Assembly: GCA_041398825.1 (NCBI GenBank)
Contig: JAWKTX010000013.1
Coordinates: forward strand, 1-64,000
Direction: 5' to 3'
Source of the DNA: Planctomycetaceae bacterium
Lineage (GTDB): Bacteria; Planctomycetota; Planctomycetia; Planctomycetales; Planctomycetaceae
DNA: 64,000 nt
Shown here: positions 54,701-62,987 of the stretch, piece by piece
How the letters are laid out: every line of letters starts with the position of its first letter
Position numbering within the stretch: the stretch's first letter is position 1
The notes under the pieces: model-generated
What the model saw: only the letters and a program-made list of their open reading frames with translations
The model's database searches: none
What the model was told of the DNA's origin: nothing
Program-made: the position numbers and the translations under genes

Positions 54701-55462
54701 CATCGTGCCAAGGTTCAGAAGCGTGTCCGCACCATCGTCGCCACCAAAATTCAGTGAACCAATTGTCCCCTGCCCAGTGAGCAGCACTTCGTCATCCCCG
54801 CCGAAGTTCAGAGTTGTGGGCACCAAACCATTGTTGATGAACAGATCGTCGTCGGCACCGCCGCTAAAGGTCAGCGTGGTGATAGAACTCAGGTTGGCAA
54901 AAATGTCGGCTCCGTCATCACCACCAAAGTTTAAGATTCCAACAGTACCGACTCCCGTCAGCAGGATACTTTCGTCGCCGCCAAAGTTCAGTGTCGTGGG
55001 CGTGACCCCGTTGTTGAAGAAGATGTCATCATCCGCACCACCACGGAAGATCAGTTCCGCAATTGAACCGGTGTTGGTCAACACATCCAGCCCATCGTCG
55101 CCACCAAAGTTCAGAGTCGCGGTGATGGTTCCTGTGTTTTGCAGAATGTCATCATCCGCTCCACCGCCGAACGTCAATCCGGCGATCGTGCCGTTGTTGA
55201 TCAGTACGTCATCATCTGCACCGCCACCAAATGTCAGCCCGACGATCGCGCCCGTGTTAATCAGTGTGTCCAGGCCATCGTCACCGCCAAAGTTCAGCGA
55301 TGAAATCCCCGTGCCGGAAACCATCAGTACATCGTCGTCGGCTCCGGCATTAAAGCTGGCTCCGAAGGTATTCGATTTCACTCGCAGCGTGTCATTACCA
55401 GCGCCGGAACTGACGGTCGAATTTGAGGCAGCTGTCAGATCATCTCCAAATGTGCTGCCCAC
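48758..55462 (-). CDS. Giant surface protein, fragment 5: GGADDD repeats, zincin motif, dockerin-like end
   Basis: 2234 residues, the intact 3' part of a broken giant gene; the first residues (GSTFGDDLTAAS) follow directly on the previous fragment after a one-base shift. Residues ~25-665 are tandem ~21-residue repeats (LNFGGDDGxDxLxNxGTI), then more divergent copies to ~1250. A metzincin-type motif HELGHLLGLRH lies at 1521-1531, with no certain Met-turn. Next are a PPC-like domain (FYQFTAQAGDVFTLELMSVSV), fibronectin-like strands (ASGVAGYHIYVAVDQGAFEFW) and a C-terminal dockerin-like pair (GDADGSGIVDSLDQAVVN, DGDIDGDQRVAISD). Aspartates in the repeats suggest calcium binding. It has no start of its own. 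Confidence 0.8.
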   Translation of the reverse strand: MGSTFGDDLTAASNSTVSSGAGNDTLRVKSNTFGASFNAGADDDVLMVSGTGISSLNFGGDDGLDTLINTGAIVGLTFGGGADDDVLINNGTIAGLTFGGGADDDILQNTGTITATLNFGGDDGLDVLTNTGSIAELIFRGGADDDIFFNNGVTPTTLNFGGDESILLTGVGTVGILNFGGDDGADIFANLSSITTLTFSGGADDDLFINNGLVPTTLNFGGDDEVLLTGQGTIGSLNFGGDDGADTLLNLGTMASLTFNGGADDDVFRNAGSITTTLNFGGDDGLDALLNTGTIVSLTFNGGADDDILVNNGLVPTSLNFGGDGDILLSGAGTITSLNFGGDDGADVLVNLSQIGTLTFGGGADDDVLINNGPVSTTLSFGGDDDILLSGTGVVGTLNFGGDDGFDTLLNYGTVTTLTFDGGADDDVLINTASGITTLNFGGDDGSDTLINSGLNIGSLNFGGDDGLDVLSNSGTIASLVFTGGADDDVLQNTGTISTTLNFGGDDGFDVLSNSGTIAALTFNGGADDDLLVNSGTISSTLNFGGDDGADNLLNQGTIASLIFTGGADDDVLIHRAGTITSLNFGGDDGSDVLFNSASITTLTFSGGADDDVLQNVGGSIGTLSFGGDDGSDLLVNRGVVTSLTFTGGADDDRLLNIQDSIATLTFYGGGSATNPLADPSRDGDDLFVNTGSLIGLIEFDGAAGSDVFQNSGQQVTKLTITGGDGNDAVINSGSDIDFISFDGGSGHDVLLNSGVAVRAISFTGDGETESGDDILILRGSGTAASDSTVEFYGRAGVDVLHNYASGYESILFDGGSENDVFVNASDGISNLTFLGGIGDDIFENKGLGLTGVLFDAGGGVDLLVNTGNDVSALNYFGGIGDDLFVNLGNRLAGSTFTGNDDADRFENFGQSVADITFDAGNGLNVFRNQGAGLTRFHLIGGDDADTLLNLVGGTSASEIMLTGAGGDDRFLNAADDVSDITFGGGDGDDGFQNTGSLVVGITILGGAGNDVVFNDGNDVSQLQFEGQAGDDAFQSSGRRLTSSTILGGTGNETFVIDGDSVTGVTLSGEDGRDSLFVKGRNLGFIAFNGGDGDDSFESYAVQVTELTINGGAGDDDIRSHGFVATLMVSGGTGNDSFTNTAKLTGGIAFTGDDGNDTLISRGGQAASIVADLGRGQNGVWIADVSVASVLITGLDGQDSVEIYTSGQALTVDVGAGRDFVAILGDFNTGEVNTGDQNDSLLLAGAGNIIANGGIGDDTFVFVGDRLTAVSVIESFDSVADNSSDTLDFSAFTGGALNLDLGLTTSQSFGGMTFQLSDGLGIENVIGTRFGDTISGNARDNLLSGADYQADFSAPEAARRNDVQWVLLDFDSYTDTGEHVYTPSERQSILNRLSEVYHGPDPSNPWFDVYFTTDAADISASEYATIFINQTPDSGRPGGLASEIDLGNTNLGGTAVVQVNGLLGGIVSSLDAIPIDDHASYGSHSDTESPQQLLATDPVGSAKPAGSSASFVQLTSKIIAHELGHLLGLRHQDAFGPIGFGVNIATGSDRFKPDYTGPVSALETFDHISSSPASVGSTRFDDLKDLFFGEREVIKLVAAMSEPADIHTTESTTSKADIATAQPVEFSRLNLPNTLTRGINSGDRFSAVYQAIHGEIELVSDGAGGQVSESDFYQFTAQAGDVFTLELMSVSVFGNQPNNFVDSILRVYDSSGQLLPYYGGLAVNDDTLEPTDSALFDLLIPTDGTYYVEVDTFHRYDGDPLGVPSNPVSPLNPENPNNILDQPDVLRRFLDSLNDTDIGRYQLIMYGFRDATSTDGTNVILGNGGTDVILGGSQSDVTAPVSEVQQLPQQATALTFDFVVDGYDPETASDQASGVAGYHIYVAVDQGAFEFWQTIAADSPVATFTAESNHIYWFRSVAEDNAGNLEDEPLGPDTHIIVGDLEKPETAVTLISAADSGLIEVTATGTDLGGGMLETVQFYVSIDGGIPQLVGESPTTDRGDGTRVAMMTYQGIVDGQQHTYGFYSVGIDSRQNVEDAPESADSVLTRIFAEPAGLQATGIDVQRGANQRSFIRYLDITFSNAAGLQSLLDNNRLRLERFNLDAESVAVGTGVVVPAGTASVNGPSITLDFGAQGVGGDRRSASGNGFYRISIDSDDDGNWDDQHFEFFRVFGDADGSGIVDSLDQAVVNSQYGQRGANLDGDIDGDQRVAISDRLFATRNVGVRLKEDLFDYLDD
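53465..55390 (-). repeat. In-frame tandem repeats, ~63 bp units
   Basis: About 30 close copies of a ~21-residue unit with core LxFxGGxDDDxLxNxG, alternating two flavours: LNFGGDDGLDTLxNxGxI and LTFxGGADDDVLxNNGxI. They are coded by near-identical DNA, with the antisense carrying the GTCGTCGGCTCCGCC theme. Divergent units continue to about 51.8 kb. The alternating flavours suggest an ancestral duplication of a two-unit block. Confidence 0.85.
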
Positions 55463-55509
55463 CAGTGCGGCAAAGTTACCCTGTGCGCCAATGAAGTGAG
55501 TATTCGCTT

Positions 55510-56154
55510 CTACCCGCCGGGAGCAACGTCCTGAGATGTCAGAACAAGGCCGCTGACTGCATCCAGATCATACGTGATGCCAAAATTGGCTCGTTCAAAA
55601 TCCAGAGTGTTGCCGCCCTGATCGTCAAAGACCGTCAGCACACTGTTGGGCGTCAGAATGTACCGGTCATCGCCAGCGGTGTTGGGTGTGATCGGTGCCG
55701 AAGCGATCACGCCGGAAGGATAAGCATTGGCAGCATCATCGCCGTTGGCCAGGATGTAAATATCATCGCCGGAGCCACCGAACAAAATGTCCTGCCCGCT
55801 GCCCCCGTCCAGAATCAGGCGAATCGAAGAATGCGTCACGCCGGTGGCATCAATGACGTCGTCGCCGCCCAGGCCAAGAATCAACACGCCGTCCGTTCCG
55901 CCGACAAACGAATGATTATCAAGAACGATGTTGTCGGGGTTGGAGGTACCCACCTGCACTTCCAGCGAATAGCTGCCAAACCAGCCATCACTGTCGGTGA
56001 CAAACAGCGTTACCAGAAAAACCGCATTCGGTGCGGCACTGCGGTCGAGCGTGAAGATCGATAAGTCACCCGTCTGCGCTGGCTGGCCGTTGGCGATCGC
56101 TTCCCATGCATATGTAATCGTATCATCCAGGCCGGGATCGAAGACGCTGACCAC
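55510..56154 (-). pseudogene. Giant surface protein, fragment 4
   Basis: 214 residues continuing the same protein after a frameshift near 56155 (EL/TVVSVFDPGLDD). It has a PKD-like end (FVTDSDGWFGSYSLEVQVG), then RTX-like GGDDVIDATGV and GGSGQDILFGGSGDDIYIL, and an end VLTSQDVAPGG stopped by a TAG created by a missing base in GGCGGG/TAG near 55514. One extra G restores VEANTHFIGAQGNFAALV into fragment 5. Confidence 0.75.
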
Positions 56155-56585
56155 AGTTCTACCGCAAGAGGATCGTTCTGATTCGGCGCTGGCAGGAATT
56201 CCACCTGCGGAGCCACGTTGATGACTTCCAGATCAACGTTCTGCGTGTCAGTCAGTCCACCGTCATCGGTAATGGTCACCGACACGTTGTAGATCATGCC
56301 CGGCAGAGCGGCGTTGTCGCGATATTGATGAGACGCCTGATAGGTTCGCGTCGTCGAATCGACCACCGCTTCGGACTGATTGCCATCCGCCCACGTCACA
56401 ATTACGGTGTGACGATCGTCCAGACCCGCGTCGGAATAGCTGCCGCTCAGGAAGACGGTATCGCCTTCCAGCGCACTCGGGTTATCAAACTGCGGCGTCC
56501 CCAGAACCGGGGCCACGTTGTTGACCACAACATTCAGCGTGCCGATACCAAACAGATCGCGGTTATCGGTGTCGGCGACTCGCAT
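56010..56585 (-). pseudogene. Giant surface protein, fragment 3 (PKD-like domain)
   Basis: The meaningful part is about residues 1-145: MRVADTDNRDLFGIGTLNVVVNNVAPVL, GDTVFLSGSYSDAGLDDRHTVIVTWADG, YNVSVTITDDGGLTDTQNV and VEFLPAPNQNDPLAVEL, i.e. an immunoglobulin/PKD-like domain. After that it is out of frame. Between this and fragment 2 (56586-56803), pieces such as VVVNNETGVASINEGDLFTIGGSF and HLVIIGWGDGRGQTSFDLPAGV lie in alternating frames. Confidence 0.7.
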
Positions 56586-56803
56586 GGTGATTGTGTATTC
56601 CGTGCCAACAGCCGGATCGTTTACGTACTACGAGTATCCCCGAAAAGCTTGTCACGCCGGCCGGCAGATCGAATGATGTTTGGCCTCGCCCATCGCCCCA
56701 GCCAATAATCACCAGATGCGAATCCATGTTGCCGGATCAGTAAATGACCCGCCAATCGTAAACAAGTCGCCTTCGTTGATGCTTGCCACGCCGGTTTCAT
56801 TAT

Positions 56804-58564
56804 TCACCACCACATCCGTCGGCGCGGGCTGGAGACGGTGATGAACTGAGTCAGCAGCGCCGGATTCAGCGGTTCGTCATCGTCTGTGATTTCAATCTGC
56901 ACCAGGAATCCCGGGTCTCCGTTGCGCGGTGTATCCAGATAGGTGTACGACAGATTGTTCAGCGACCGAATCCCGATAGCCGGAGTGAAGATTTCAATAG
57001 TGCCGTTGCCCCAGTCGACTTTGATTTCGTGCGTATCATCCAGTCCCGGATCTTCAAAGCTTAGATCCAGAGTTACCGTGTCTCCTTCGTTGATCGACGT
57101 CGATGAGAAGTTCGACGTCAGAATACCCGGCAGCGAGTTCTGAACTTCGATCAAAAGGACTCCGGCAGGCGTTGGGTCGCTGTTGCCTGCGACTTCGCGA
57201 ATCGTCACGCTGACTTCGTACACGTCCGACGCTGTCGCCGAACCGCTGCTGTTGAAGTCATCGCGATACACATGAGTCGCCGTGAACTGCCGATCAGAAC
57301 TGCTCAGCGGGATGGACGATGTCTGGCCATTACCCCAATCGATGTCCACAAAATAGCTGCCACTGGACAACGCGTCAGAAAATTCTCCCGTCAACGTGGC
57401 TGTGTCGCCTTCGATGATCGGACTGGTCAGGCTAAACGTATAAAACGCCGCTTCAGGGGTGTCGTTTTCGACGGTGACCATAAACGTTTGGGTCGCGGTC
57501 AGCAGACTGTTGTCGGTAATGCTGACGGTAACGATGTATGTGCCCGGAATTGTGTATTCGTGCTCCAGATCAAACTGAAAATCATCCAGCAACTGCAACG
57601 CTCGAACACCGGTGCCATCGCCATAATTAACAGTCGCCGTCCACGCCACCGAATCCGGGTCCACAAAGGCCCCCCGCTGCAACAACGAGTCTCCCGGAAC
57701 AAGCGTAACGTCTGGCGGCGGATCAATCGTGGGAGCCAGAGAACTGCCGAGTTCGCCGAAGAGGAACGACGGCGAAAACAGAGACATGCGGTCAGAAGCA
57801 GCATCCAGCGCAGAGCTCTGCCCAATGGTCGAAAACCGCATGCCTTCGAAAAAGCCATCCGGCACTGGTCCGACGAATCGAAAACGAAAACCTTCATCCT
57901 GACCGACTTCAACCCCATTAACAATTGGCCCGTAGCTATTGATGGATCCATCAAGATCGTCGGCTGAACCTTCGACAAAGGACAGGAGTTTGCGTCGGCC
58001 TTCACCGTATCCGTCCGCAGTGGGGCCCGACTCATAGATGTCAATCGCCTGGCCGGGACGAGAAAACCCTTCAACAATCAACTGATCCCCAACAATCTCC
58101 ATCGCGCTGATGACTGGGTAGTTGAATTCTGCTCGCGCCGGAGAATTCAGAACTGGTCGCGTGAAAGCCCCGAGCAGGTTTCCCGAAATCACATTGTTAG
58201 CACCATCAATGGCTGGTGTCGTGTTACTAAATGTTCCGAACGCGCTCACCCCATACCGAGCGTTGTACTGGATTGTGTTTCCAGCGAATTCTTCGTTACT
58301 GCCCAACGTCACTGTTCCAAGACGATGCGTGCTAATGGCAACGCCATCGCCTGAGTTGGGAGCGGGACTTCCATTCCGATCGACACCCACGAAATTGCCT
58401 TTGACCGAAAAATTACCAGTCGAAAGGAAAATACCACGTCCGTTCCAGCCAATCAGGTTTCCTTCAAATTCATCCCCGACGCCGTCAGCATCGGTGCCGA
58501 TTCGAGTGGTGAAGATCTGTGCGGTGTCGGAACTGGCGGCAATACCTTCTGCGGCATTGCCCAA
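56804..58564 (-). pseudogene. Giant surface protein, fragment 2 (beta-helix end and PKD-like domains)
   Basis: 586 residues. Residues 1-~120 finish the beta-helix repeats (GNLIGWNGRGIFLSTGNFSVKGNFVGVD). Several Ig/PKD-like domains follow, each with TVNYGDGTG, VDIDWGNGQTSS or VDWGNGTIEIF type strands and YIVTVSITDNS. The end ITVSSPRRRMWW is out of frame; the shifted reading APTDVVVNN continues the protein, so an indel lies near 56825. The frame is the same as fragment 1, being interrupted by two frameshifts and a stop in between. Confidence 0.75.
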
Positions 58565-58588
58565 CGGTGCAGTGCCATCGGCCGTGAA

Positions 58589-60865
58589 CTAACAATATTG
58601 CCCGCAACAACAGATCCTGCCTATGCCTGAATGCCAGCATCGTTGTTGCCCGAAACCACATTCCCTTTCTCGGAACGAATCGTTGATTCCATCTCCATTG
58701 GTTCCAACGAACACTGAACCGCTGGTATTGATTCCGACAGTATTGGGCACTGCCTGCCGACCATTGGGGCCGAGGCCTACATAATTACCATAGACGTAGG
58801 TTGGATAACTGGCATTGGCAGGCTGAGCCACAATTCCGATTCCAACACCACCGACAACGTTGCGTTCGATGGAACTGGCTCCGCCAATTCGTCGGTTGCC
58901 GGTTCCAAAGACATTGATACCAAACGTGTTTCGATTAAAACCACGCATCCCGGTGACGTCTGTTCCGACATAGTTTCCGGCAATCACCACGTCTCCACCA
59001 TCCCCGATGTGGATCTGATCCTGGTTATTTCCTGCTATCACATTTCGTTCGGCAATGTCGCTGACACCATCGGCATTGGTCCCAATTTGCAGGGACGTCG
59101 TCAGAGATAATCCTTGCACAAAAACCCCGTCCTGACCATTCGCAACAGGGGTGAGTCCGTTCGCATTAAGACCGATCAGATTTCCGGCGATCGTGGCGAT
59201 TCCGCCAACCAGTTCAATCCCGTGGTTGCGATTTCCGGAGATCACGTTGCCTTCGAATTCATCTGAACTACCATCTCCGTTGGTTCCAATGGTGATGGTG
59301 GCAGTGGCCGCGTCAAGCCGCATGCCGGAACCGTCGTTCTGCAGACGGGTCGTTCCGTCGCTGCCAAGGCCAATATAGTTATTCTGGATGGTCACATCGG
59401 ACTGATCGCCAACTTCAATCCCTGGAGCACCGTTGCCGCTGATGATGTTTCGTCCGGCAGTTCCCGGCGCACCAATCTGTATGTCCCCGCCCCAGACCAC
59501 AATTCCGGTACTTTGATTGCCAAGATCGATCAGGCCGGTGGGATCAGTGCCAATCTTGTTTCCGGCGACGACACTGCTTCCGCGAAACTGATTAATCCCA
59601 TGCAGATTTCCGGAGAGTACGTTGCCTTCCAGCTCATCATCTACCCCATCACTGTTGGTACCAATCGTGATGTTTGTCGAAACTGCGGGAATGGACACAC
59701 CGTTCAATTCATTGCCCAGAGTCGCGGTTCCGGTGGAATCAGGACCGATCCAGTTGCTCTGAATCTTTACGCCGTCGGCCACGTTGATCGAGATTGCCTG
59801 ACCATTGTTTCCGGAGATCAGGTTGCCGCTGCCTGGAACACCAATGGTCGTATCAAGGGCTCCACTGCCCACCAGAACACCACCCGTCTGGTTGGGAACG
59901 GCGACCATTCCTGTGGCGTCTGTCCCGATGTAGTTACCCAGAACCACATTCCCCCACGAGATTCGTTGGAAAACGTCGGCAACAACGGCAATCCCAAACC
60001 CTGTGTTTCCGCTGATGATATTCCTTTCAACCGGGGCATCTCCGCCGATCGTCGTATTTGCCGCGCCGCGGAGATTGATCCCGTGGCCACCATTGCCCAG
60101 TGGTGAAATACCGTCGGCCGCAACGCCAATTCTGTTCCCTGCGATTGTGGTCAGGTTGACAGCGCCCTGAGAGAAGTTTGTGAAACGAATTCCATCCGTT
60201 TGGTTTGAGGAAATAACGTTGCCTTCCAGACTGTCGGAAATCCCATCTCCGTTGGTGCCAATCCGATTGTTGACCCCAGCCCAAAACAGGGAAACACCAA
60301 CCCCATTCGGCGCTGCCACTTGCCCGGACGCGTCCGTACCAATGTAGTTGCCGACAACCGTCACTGCACTCGTCTGGATATCAATCGCAATTCCCGACCA
60401 GTTGCCGATTGCCAGGCCACGAATCTCTGAACCGGCTGGCCAATTGCCGGCCCGAGGCAAAACGAATGCGCTTCCACCTGAAACACTCCCGTCCAGAAAA
60501 ATCTGCGGTGTACCTGCATATAATGGCTGCGAAAAACCGTCGACCAGAATTCTGGACGCAAATGCAGGCAACGGCGTCAGAGGCTGAATCGTATGAGGCC
60601 CTGCTCCGGGGATGTTGAATTCGATGGTGTCGGCCGCGGTATCAACATTGGCCTGAGTGATCGCATCGCGCAGGCTGCCGGGGCCGGAATCGGCGGTTGT
60701 GGTTACCGTAAAGACCGCCAGCAAAGTTCGGTCTTCCAGAGACTGAGCTCGCCAGGTACGGCGACGTGAGCGACGAGAATTTGCCAGCCGATGACCGACC
60801 AGTCCAAACGATCCGGAATTCAGAAGTCGACCGAACAGAGATTTCAGGTTGTCTGAGTGTCGCAT
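58589..60865 (-). CDS. Giant surface protein, fragment 1: LEPR-XLL-like N-terminus and beta-helix
   Basis: 758 residues from the true start at 60865. A basic N-terminus contains RRRTWRAQSLEDRTLLAVF, an LEPR-XLL-like motif common at the start of very large planctomycete surface proteins. The choice-of-anchor-type segment TADSGPGSLRDAITQAN follows, then many right-handed beta-helix (NosD-like) repeats with GNVISGNxxxGI, AGNxIGTDATG cores. After DSFRE (about 58665) the frame is wrong: the last ~20 residues read CGFGQQRCWHSG, while the shifted frame reads KGNVVSGNNDAGIQA, then TAG at 58621-58623, then AGSVVAGNIV. Upstream of this product the gene is intact. Confidence 0.8.
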   Translation of the reverse strand: MRHSDNLKSLFGRLLNSGSFGLVGHRLANSRRSRRRTWRAQSLEDRTLLAVFTVTTTADSGPGSLRDAITQANVDTAADTIEFNIPGAGPHTIQPLTPLPAFASRILVDGFSQPLYAGTPQIFLDGSVSGGSAFVLPRAGNWPAGSEIRGLAIGNWSGIAIDIQTSAVTVVGNYIGTDASGQVAAPNGVGVSLFWAGVNNRIGTNGDGISDSLEGNVISSNQTDGIRFTNFSQGAVNLTTIAGNRIGVAADGISPLGNGGHGINLRGAANTTIGGDAPVERNIISGNTGFGIAVVADVFQRISWGNVVLGNYIGTDATGMVAVPNQTGGVLVGSGALDTTIGVPGSGNLISGNNGQAISINVADGVKIQSNWIGPDSTGTATLGNELNGVSIPAVSTNITIGTNSDGVDDELEGNVLSGNLHGINQFRGSSVVAGNKIGTDPTGLIDLGNQSTGIVVWGGDIQIGAPGTAGRNIISGNGAPGIEVGDQSDVTIQNNYIGLGSDGTTRLQNDGSGMRLDAATATITIGTNGDGSSDEFEGNVISGNRNHGIELVGGIATIAGNLIGLNANGLTPVANGQDGVFVQGLSLTTSLQIGTNADGVSDIAERNVIAGNNQDQIHIGDGGDVVIAGNYVGTDVTGMRGFNRNTFGINVFGTGNRRIGGASSIERNVVGGVGIGIVAQPANASYPTYVYGNYVGLGPNGRQAVPNTVGINTSGSVFVGTNGDGINDSFRERECGFGQQRCWHSGIGRICCCGQYC

Positions 60866-61216
60866 ACCGCCATTCTTCGAGTTTCAGAGGTGCTTCCGGG
60901 CTGGAAGTACGTTCCCGCCGAATTGCTGCCGTAGAAAATCCGCCCGAATATCAGCGACGGAACGGTCCCCGCAGCAACTGTCGGGTGAATTAGAATGACG
61001 CATAAAGGGGTGGCACAAACTTGAACATTTGCCCATGCGGAGAAATTTCATGTGGCCGGGCGCGCCGCGCCCGGAATCCGCGACAATTGCAGAAGGATGC
61101 TTTATCGACTATTGATCCCGCCGCAAACGAACGGTCAGATGCAGCCGGGCTCTGACCAGAATTTCCTGCATGCTTCCAGTGCGGGATACGCCTGAGCTAC
61201 AAAGAAACTGACAACC
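60866..61216. other. Divergent region between giant gene and plus-strand genes
   Basis: 350 bp. It holds the promoter of the giant gene. At 61139 an ATG opens MQPGSDQNFLHASSAGYA with a stop at 61193-61195, in frame with the next gene, which may be the broken true start of that gene. Confidence 0.4.
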
Positions 61217-62014
61217 GTGAAGATTCTGCCCGGGGACTGGTGGCTAATTCGACAGCAAAAGATTCCTCTGTCTGAAGAGGCCGTCACCAGGAACAAGAAC
61301 GACTGGCTGAGGAAGCCTGCAAACAAACGTCCCGCTACATGGAGCTGCGATATCGCTCTGGGGGAGATCAGTGAGAAGGCAGCCAAATTCTGCTGCCGCC
61401 TGCACTGCATGCGCCTGGCAGGCCTGCGTGAGGTGCTGGCCGAATTACAAATCGATGACAAGAATCTTGTGCTGTCTCCTGATCAAAGGGCAGCTCTGCG
61501 CGAGCGTTTTGATGTGCCGGAGGGAAAACCCTGGACCGAACGTTTCAGGAAAGATCCCGATCGCTGGACGCCCGATTTTATCTATAAACTCGGTATGTTT
61601 CGCGGACAATGGGACCCAGCTCCGCCTACGATCGACTGGGCCAGTGCGATGACCTGGCTGACCATGAATCAGGCTGAAATACCCGTGGGCACCTTGCCAA
61701 TGGACTATTTTTTGTACTCAATCTGTGCCGTTGAACTTTCTTCGGATTCGCAGTCGCTCAGTCGTCACAGTCCGGCTCGGGCACCCGGCCAGCTGGTTTC
61801 TTTCAAATTGGATGCCCCTCTGGCCGACTGGCAACAGCGGACGCTGCAAAATGCAGATCGGTATCTGGAAACAGCTCGGCCGCTGCTCAACCAGGTGAAC
61901 ATGAATCAGCTGAAGTTGCTGGTGAATCACGAACCCTACCAACTGTTCGCGCGTGCTGCAGACTGTTCTTCCAGAATTCATAGGACGCTGCTGGAATGGG
62001 GGATACAGCTATGA
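61217..62014 (+). CDS. Hypothetical protein, possibly with a damaged 5' end
   Basis: 265 residues from a GTG at 61217. I do not recognise it. Residues ~60-265 have a coherent soluble composition (LREVLAELQIDDKNLVLSPDQRAALRERFDVPEGKPW; DWASAMTWLTMNQAEIPVG; ADRYLETARPLLNQVNMNQLKLL), mostly helical. The first ~60 residues look less natural, and a short ATG-started frame (61139) precedes it in the same frame with a stop between, so an indel in the 5' part is possible. Its stop overlaps the next gene's start by 4 bp (62011-62014), indicating an operon with the membrane protein. Confidence 0.5.
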   Translation: MKILPGDWWLIRQQKIPLSEEAVTRNKNDWLRKPANKRPATWSCDIALGEISEKAAKFCCRLHCMRLAGLREVLAELQIDDKNLVLSPDQRAALRERFDVPEGKPWTERFRKDPDRWTPDFIYKLGMFRGQWDPAPPTIDWASAMTWLTMNQAEIPVGTLPMDYFLYSICAVELSSDSQSLSRHSPARAPGQLVSFKLDAPLADWQQRTLQNADRYLETARPLLNQVNMNQLKLLVNHEPYQLFARAADCSSRIHRTLLEWGIQL

Positions 62015-62973
62015 CCAGTTCCGATCCTCCAAACTCCCCGATCACTGATGCCGATCTGGCTCTATATGCCGAGGGTCTGCTTGGCCCGGATCGCAGTGCA
62101 CAGGTCGAACAGTTTCTCCTGAAGCATCCGGAACTGGAGATCTATTCGGCCTTGTGGAGTCAGACTGACGTCGATACGTCCGCAGGGACTGACTCCGACG
62201 GGATTCCCGGCACACAAACCAGATCGACAGTCCTTTGCGAAAATCCAGATCGGCTGAGGCCTTCAGCCACAGCGTGGAAATTCGTCACGGCCTGTTTGGT
62301 TGTTGCAATCGGTGGTATTTCGCTTTGGGGCCTGGCTGATGCCCGCGCGATTGAATCGACGTTGAATCAGACCGAACAAATTCTACTGACGGAAAACCCG
62401 GCGTTATCTCCGCAGGTTAGAAACAGTCGTATCGCTCTGGAACAACTGGGTGGATCGATCTGGCTGTCTCGCGAAAACAGCCTGCGGCGCGATCGCCTGC
62501 TTGCGTCTATTTATGTGACGCAGGCCAGGCTGGAATTGGGCCATCATAATCAGAAAGACTTCCTGAAGACCCCCGCCGCATTTCCACCTTTGGAATTATG
62601 CAGTCAAGCGATCAGTCTTGTTCAGCCACATGCTGCTCTGGACGCGGATTGCGAACAGGTACTGAGAGATGCCTACCAGCTGAGAGGCCAGATTTGCTAC
62701 CTGTTTGGAACTTTTATGAGAACTCCCGAAACGCTGTCACTGGGAGTTGACCAAATGAGTCTGGCTGTGGATTCGCTGTTGAAAGCATTGGAGATCTCAC
62801 CAGCTGCGAGTAATGGTTCGGCACAACGAATACAACTGAGTGGACTATTGTTCAAAACGCTGCATAAAAGGGGGGCTGGCAGGCCGGTTGACGAACGAAT
62901 CCGGCTCTATCATGGTCCCAGCAAAGGCCATTCTGATTCCGCGAATTCGGCAGGTGTTTTCGGACGTGTCTGA
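62011..62973 (+). CDS. Single-pass membrane protein, anti-sigma-like N-terminus, truncated by frameshift
   Basis: 320 residues from the ATG at 62011. The N-terminus (ADLALYAEGLLGPDRSAQVEQFLLKHPELEIY) resembles the short helical domain of anti-sigma factors but has no zinc ligands. A membrane helix follows (WKFVTACLVVAIGGISLWGLA), then an extracytoplasmic, helical TPR-like part (LDADCEQVLRDAYQLRGQICYLFGTF; LLKALEISPAASNGSAQRIQLSGLLF). From about residue 290 the sequence loses its character (RIRLYHGPSKGHS), and the next frame at 62988 carries TPR-like sequence, so an indel near 62870 probably cut the original protein. Confidence 0.6.
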   Translation: MTSSDPPNSPITDADLALYAEGLLGPDRSAQVEQFLLKHPELEIYSALWSQTDVDTSAGTDSDGIPGTQTRSTVLCENPDRLRPSATAWKFVTACLVVAIGGISLWGLADARAIESTLNQTEQILLTENPALSPQVRNSRIALEQLGGSIWLSRENSLRRDRLLASIYVTQARLELGHHNQKDFLKTPAAFPPLELCSQAISLVQPHAALDADCEQVLRDAYQLRGQICYLFGTFMRTPETLSLGVDQMSLAVDSLLKALEISPAASNGSAQRIQLSGLLFKTLHKRGAGRPVDERIRLYHGPSKGHSDSANSAGVFGRV

Positions 62974-62987
62974 CGGTACAAGGCCCG

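Noticed and set aside
53465..55390. Possible CRISPR-like array because of regular ~63-bp spacing
   Set aside because: Units are continuous coding sequence with no unique spacers, and the period matches a 21-residue protein repeat.
53538..55499. Long plus-strand open frames rich in Ser and Pro (to 419 residues) opposite the repeat region
   Set aside because: They are the antisense of the in-frame GGADDD repeats; the repeated DNA keeps stops away. No start signal or domain.
61217..61460. Resemblance of the first part to sigma-70 region 4 (ELRYRSG, ISEKAA, RLAGLREVLAEL pieces in changing frames)
   Set aside because: The match needs more than one frameshift and covers few residues; not strong enough to call a sigma factor.
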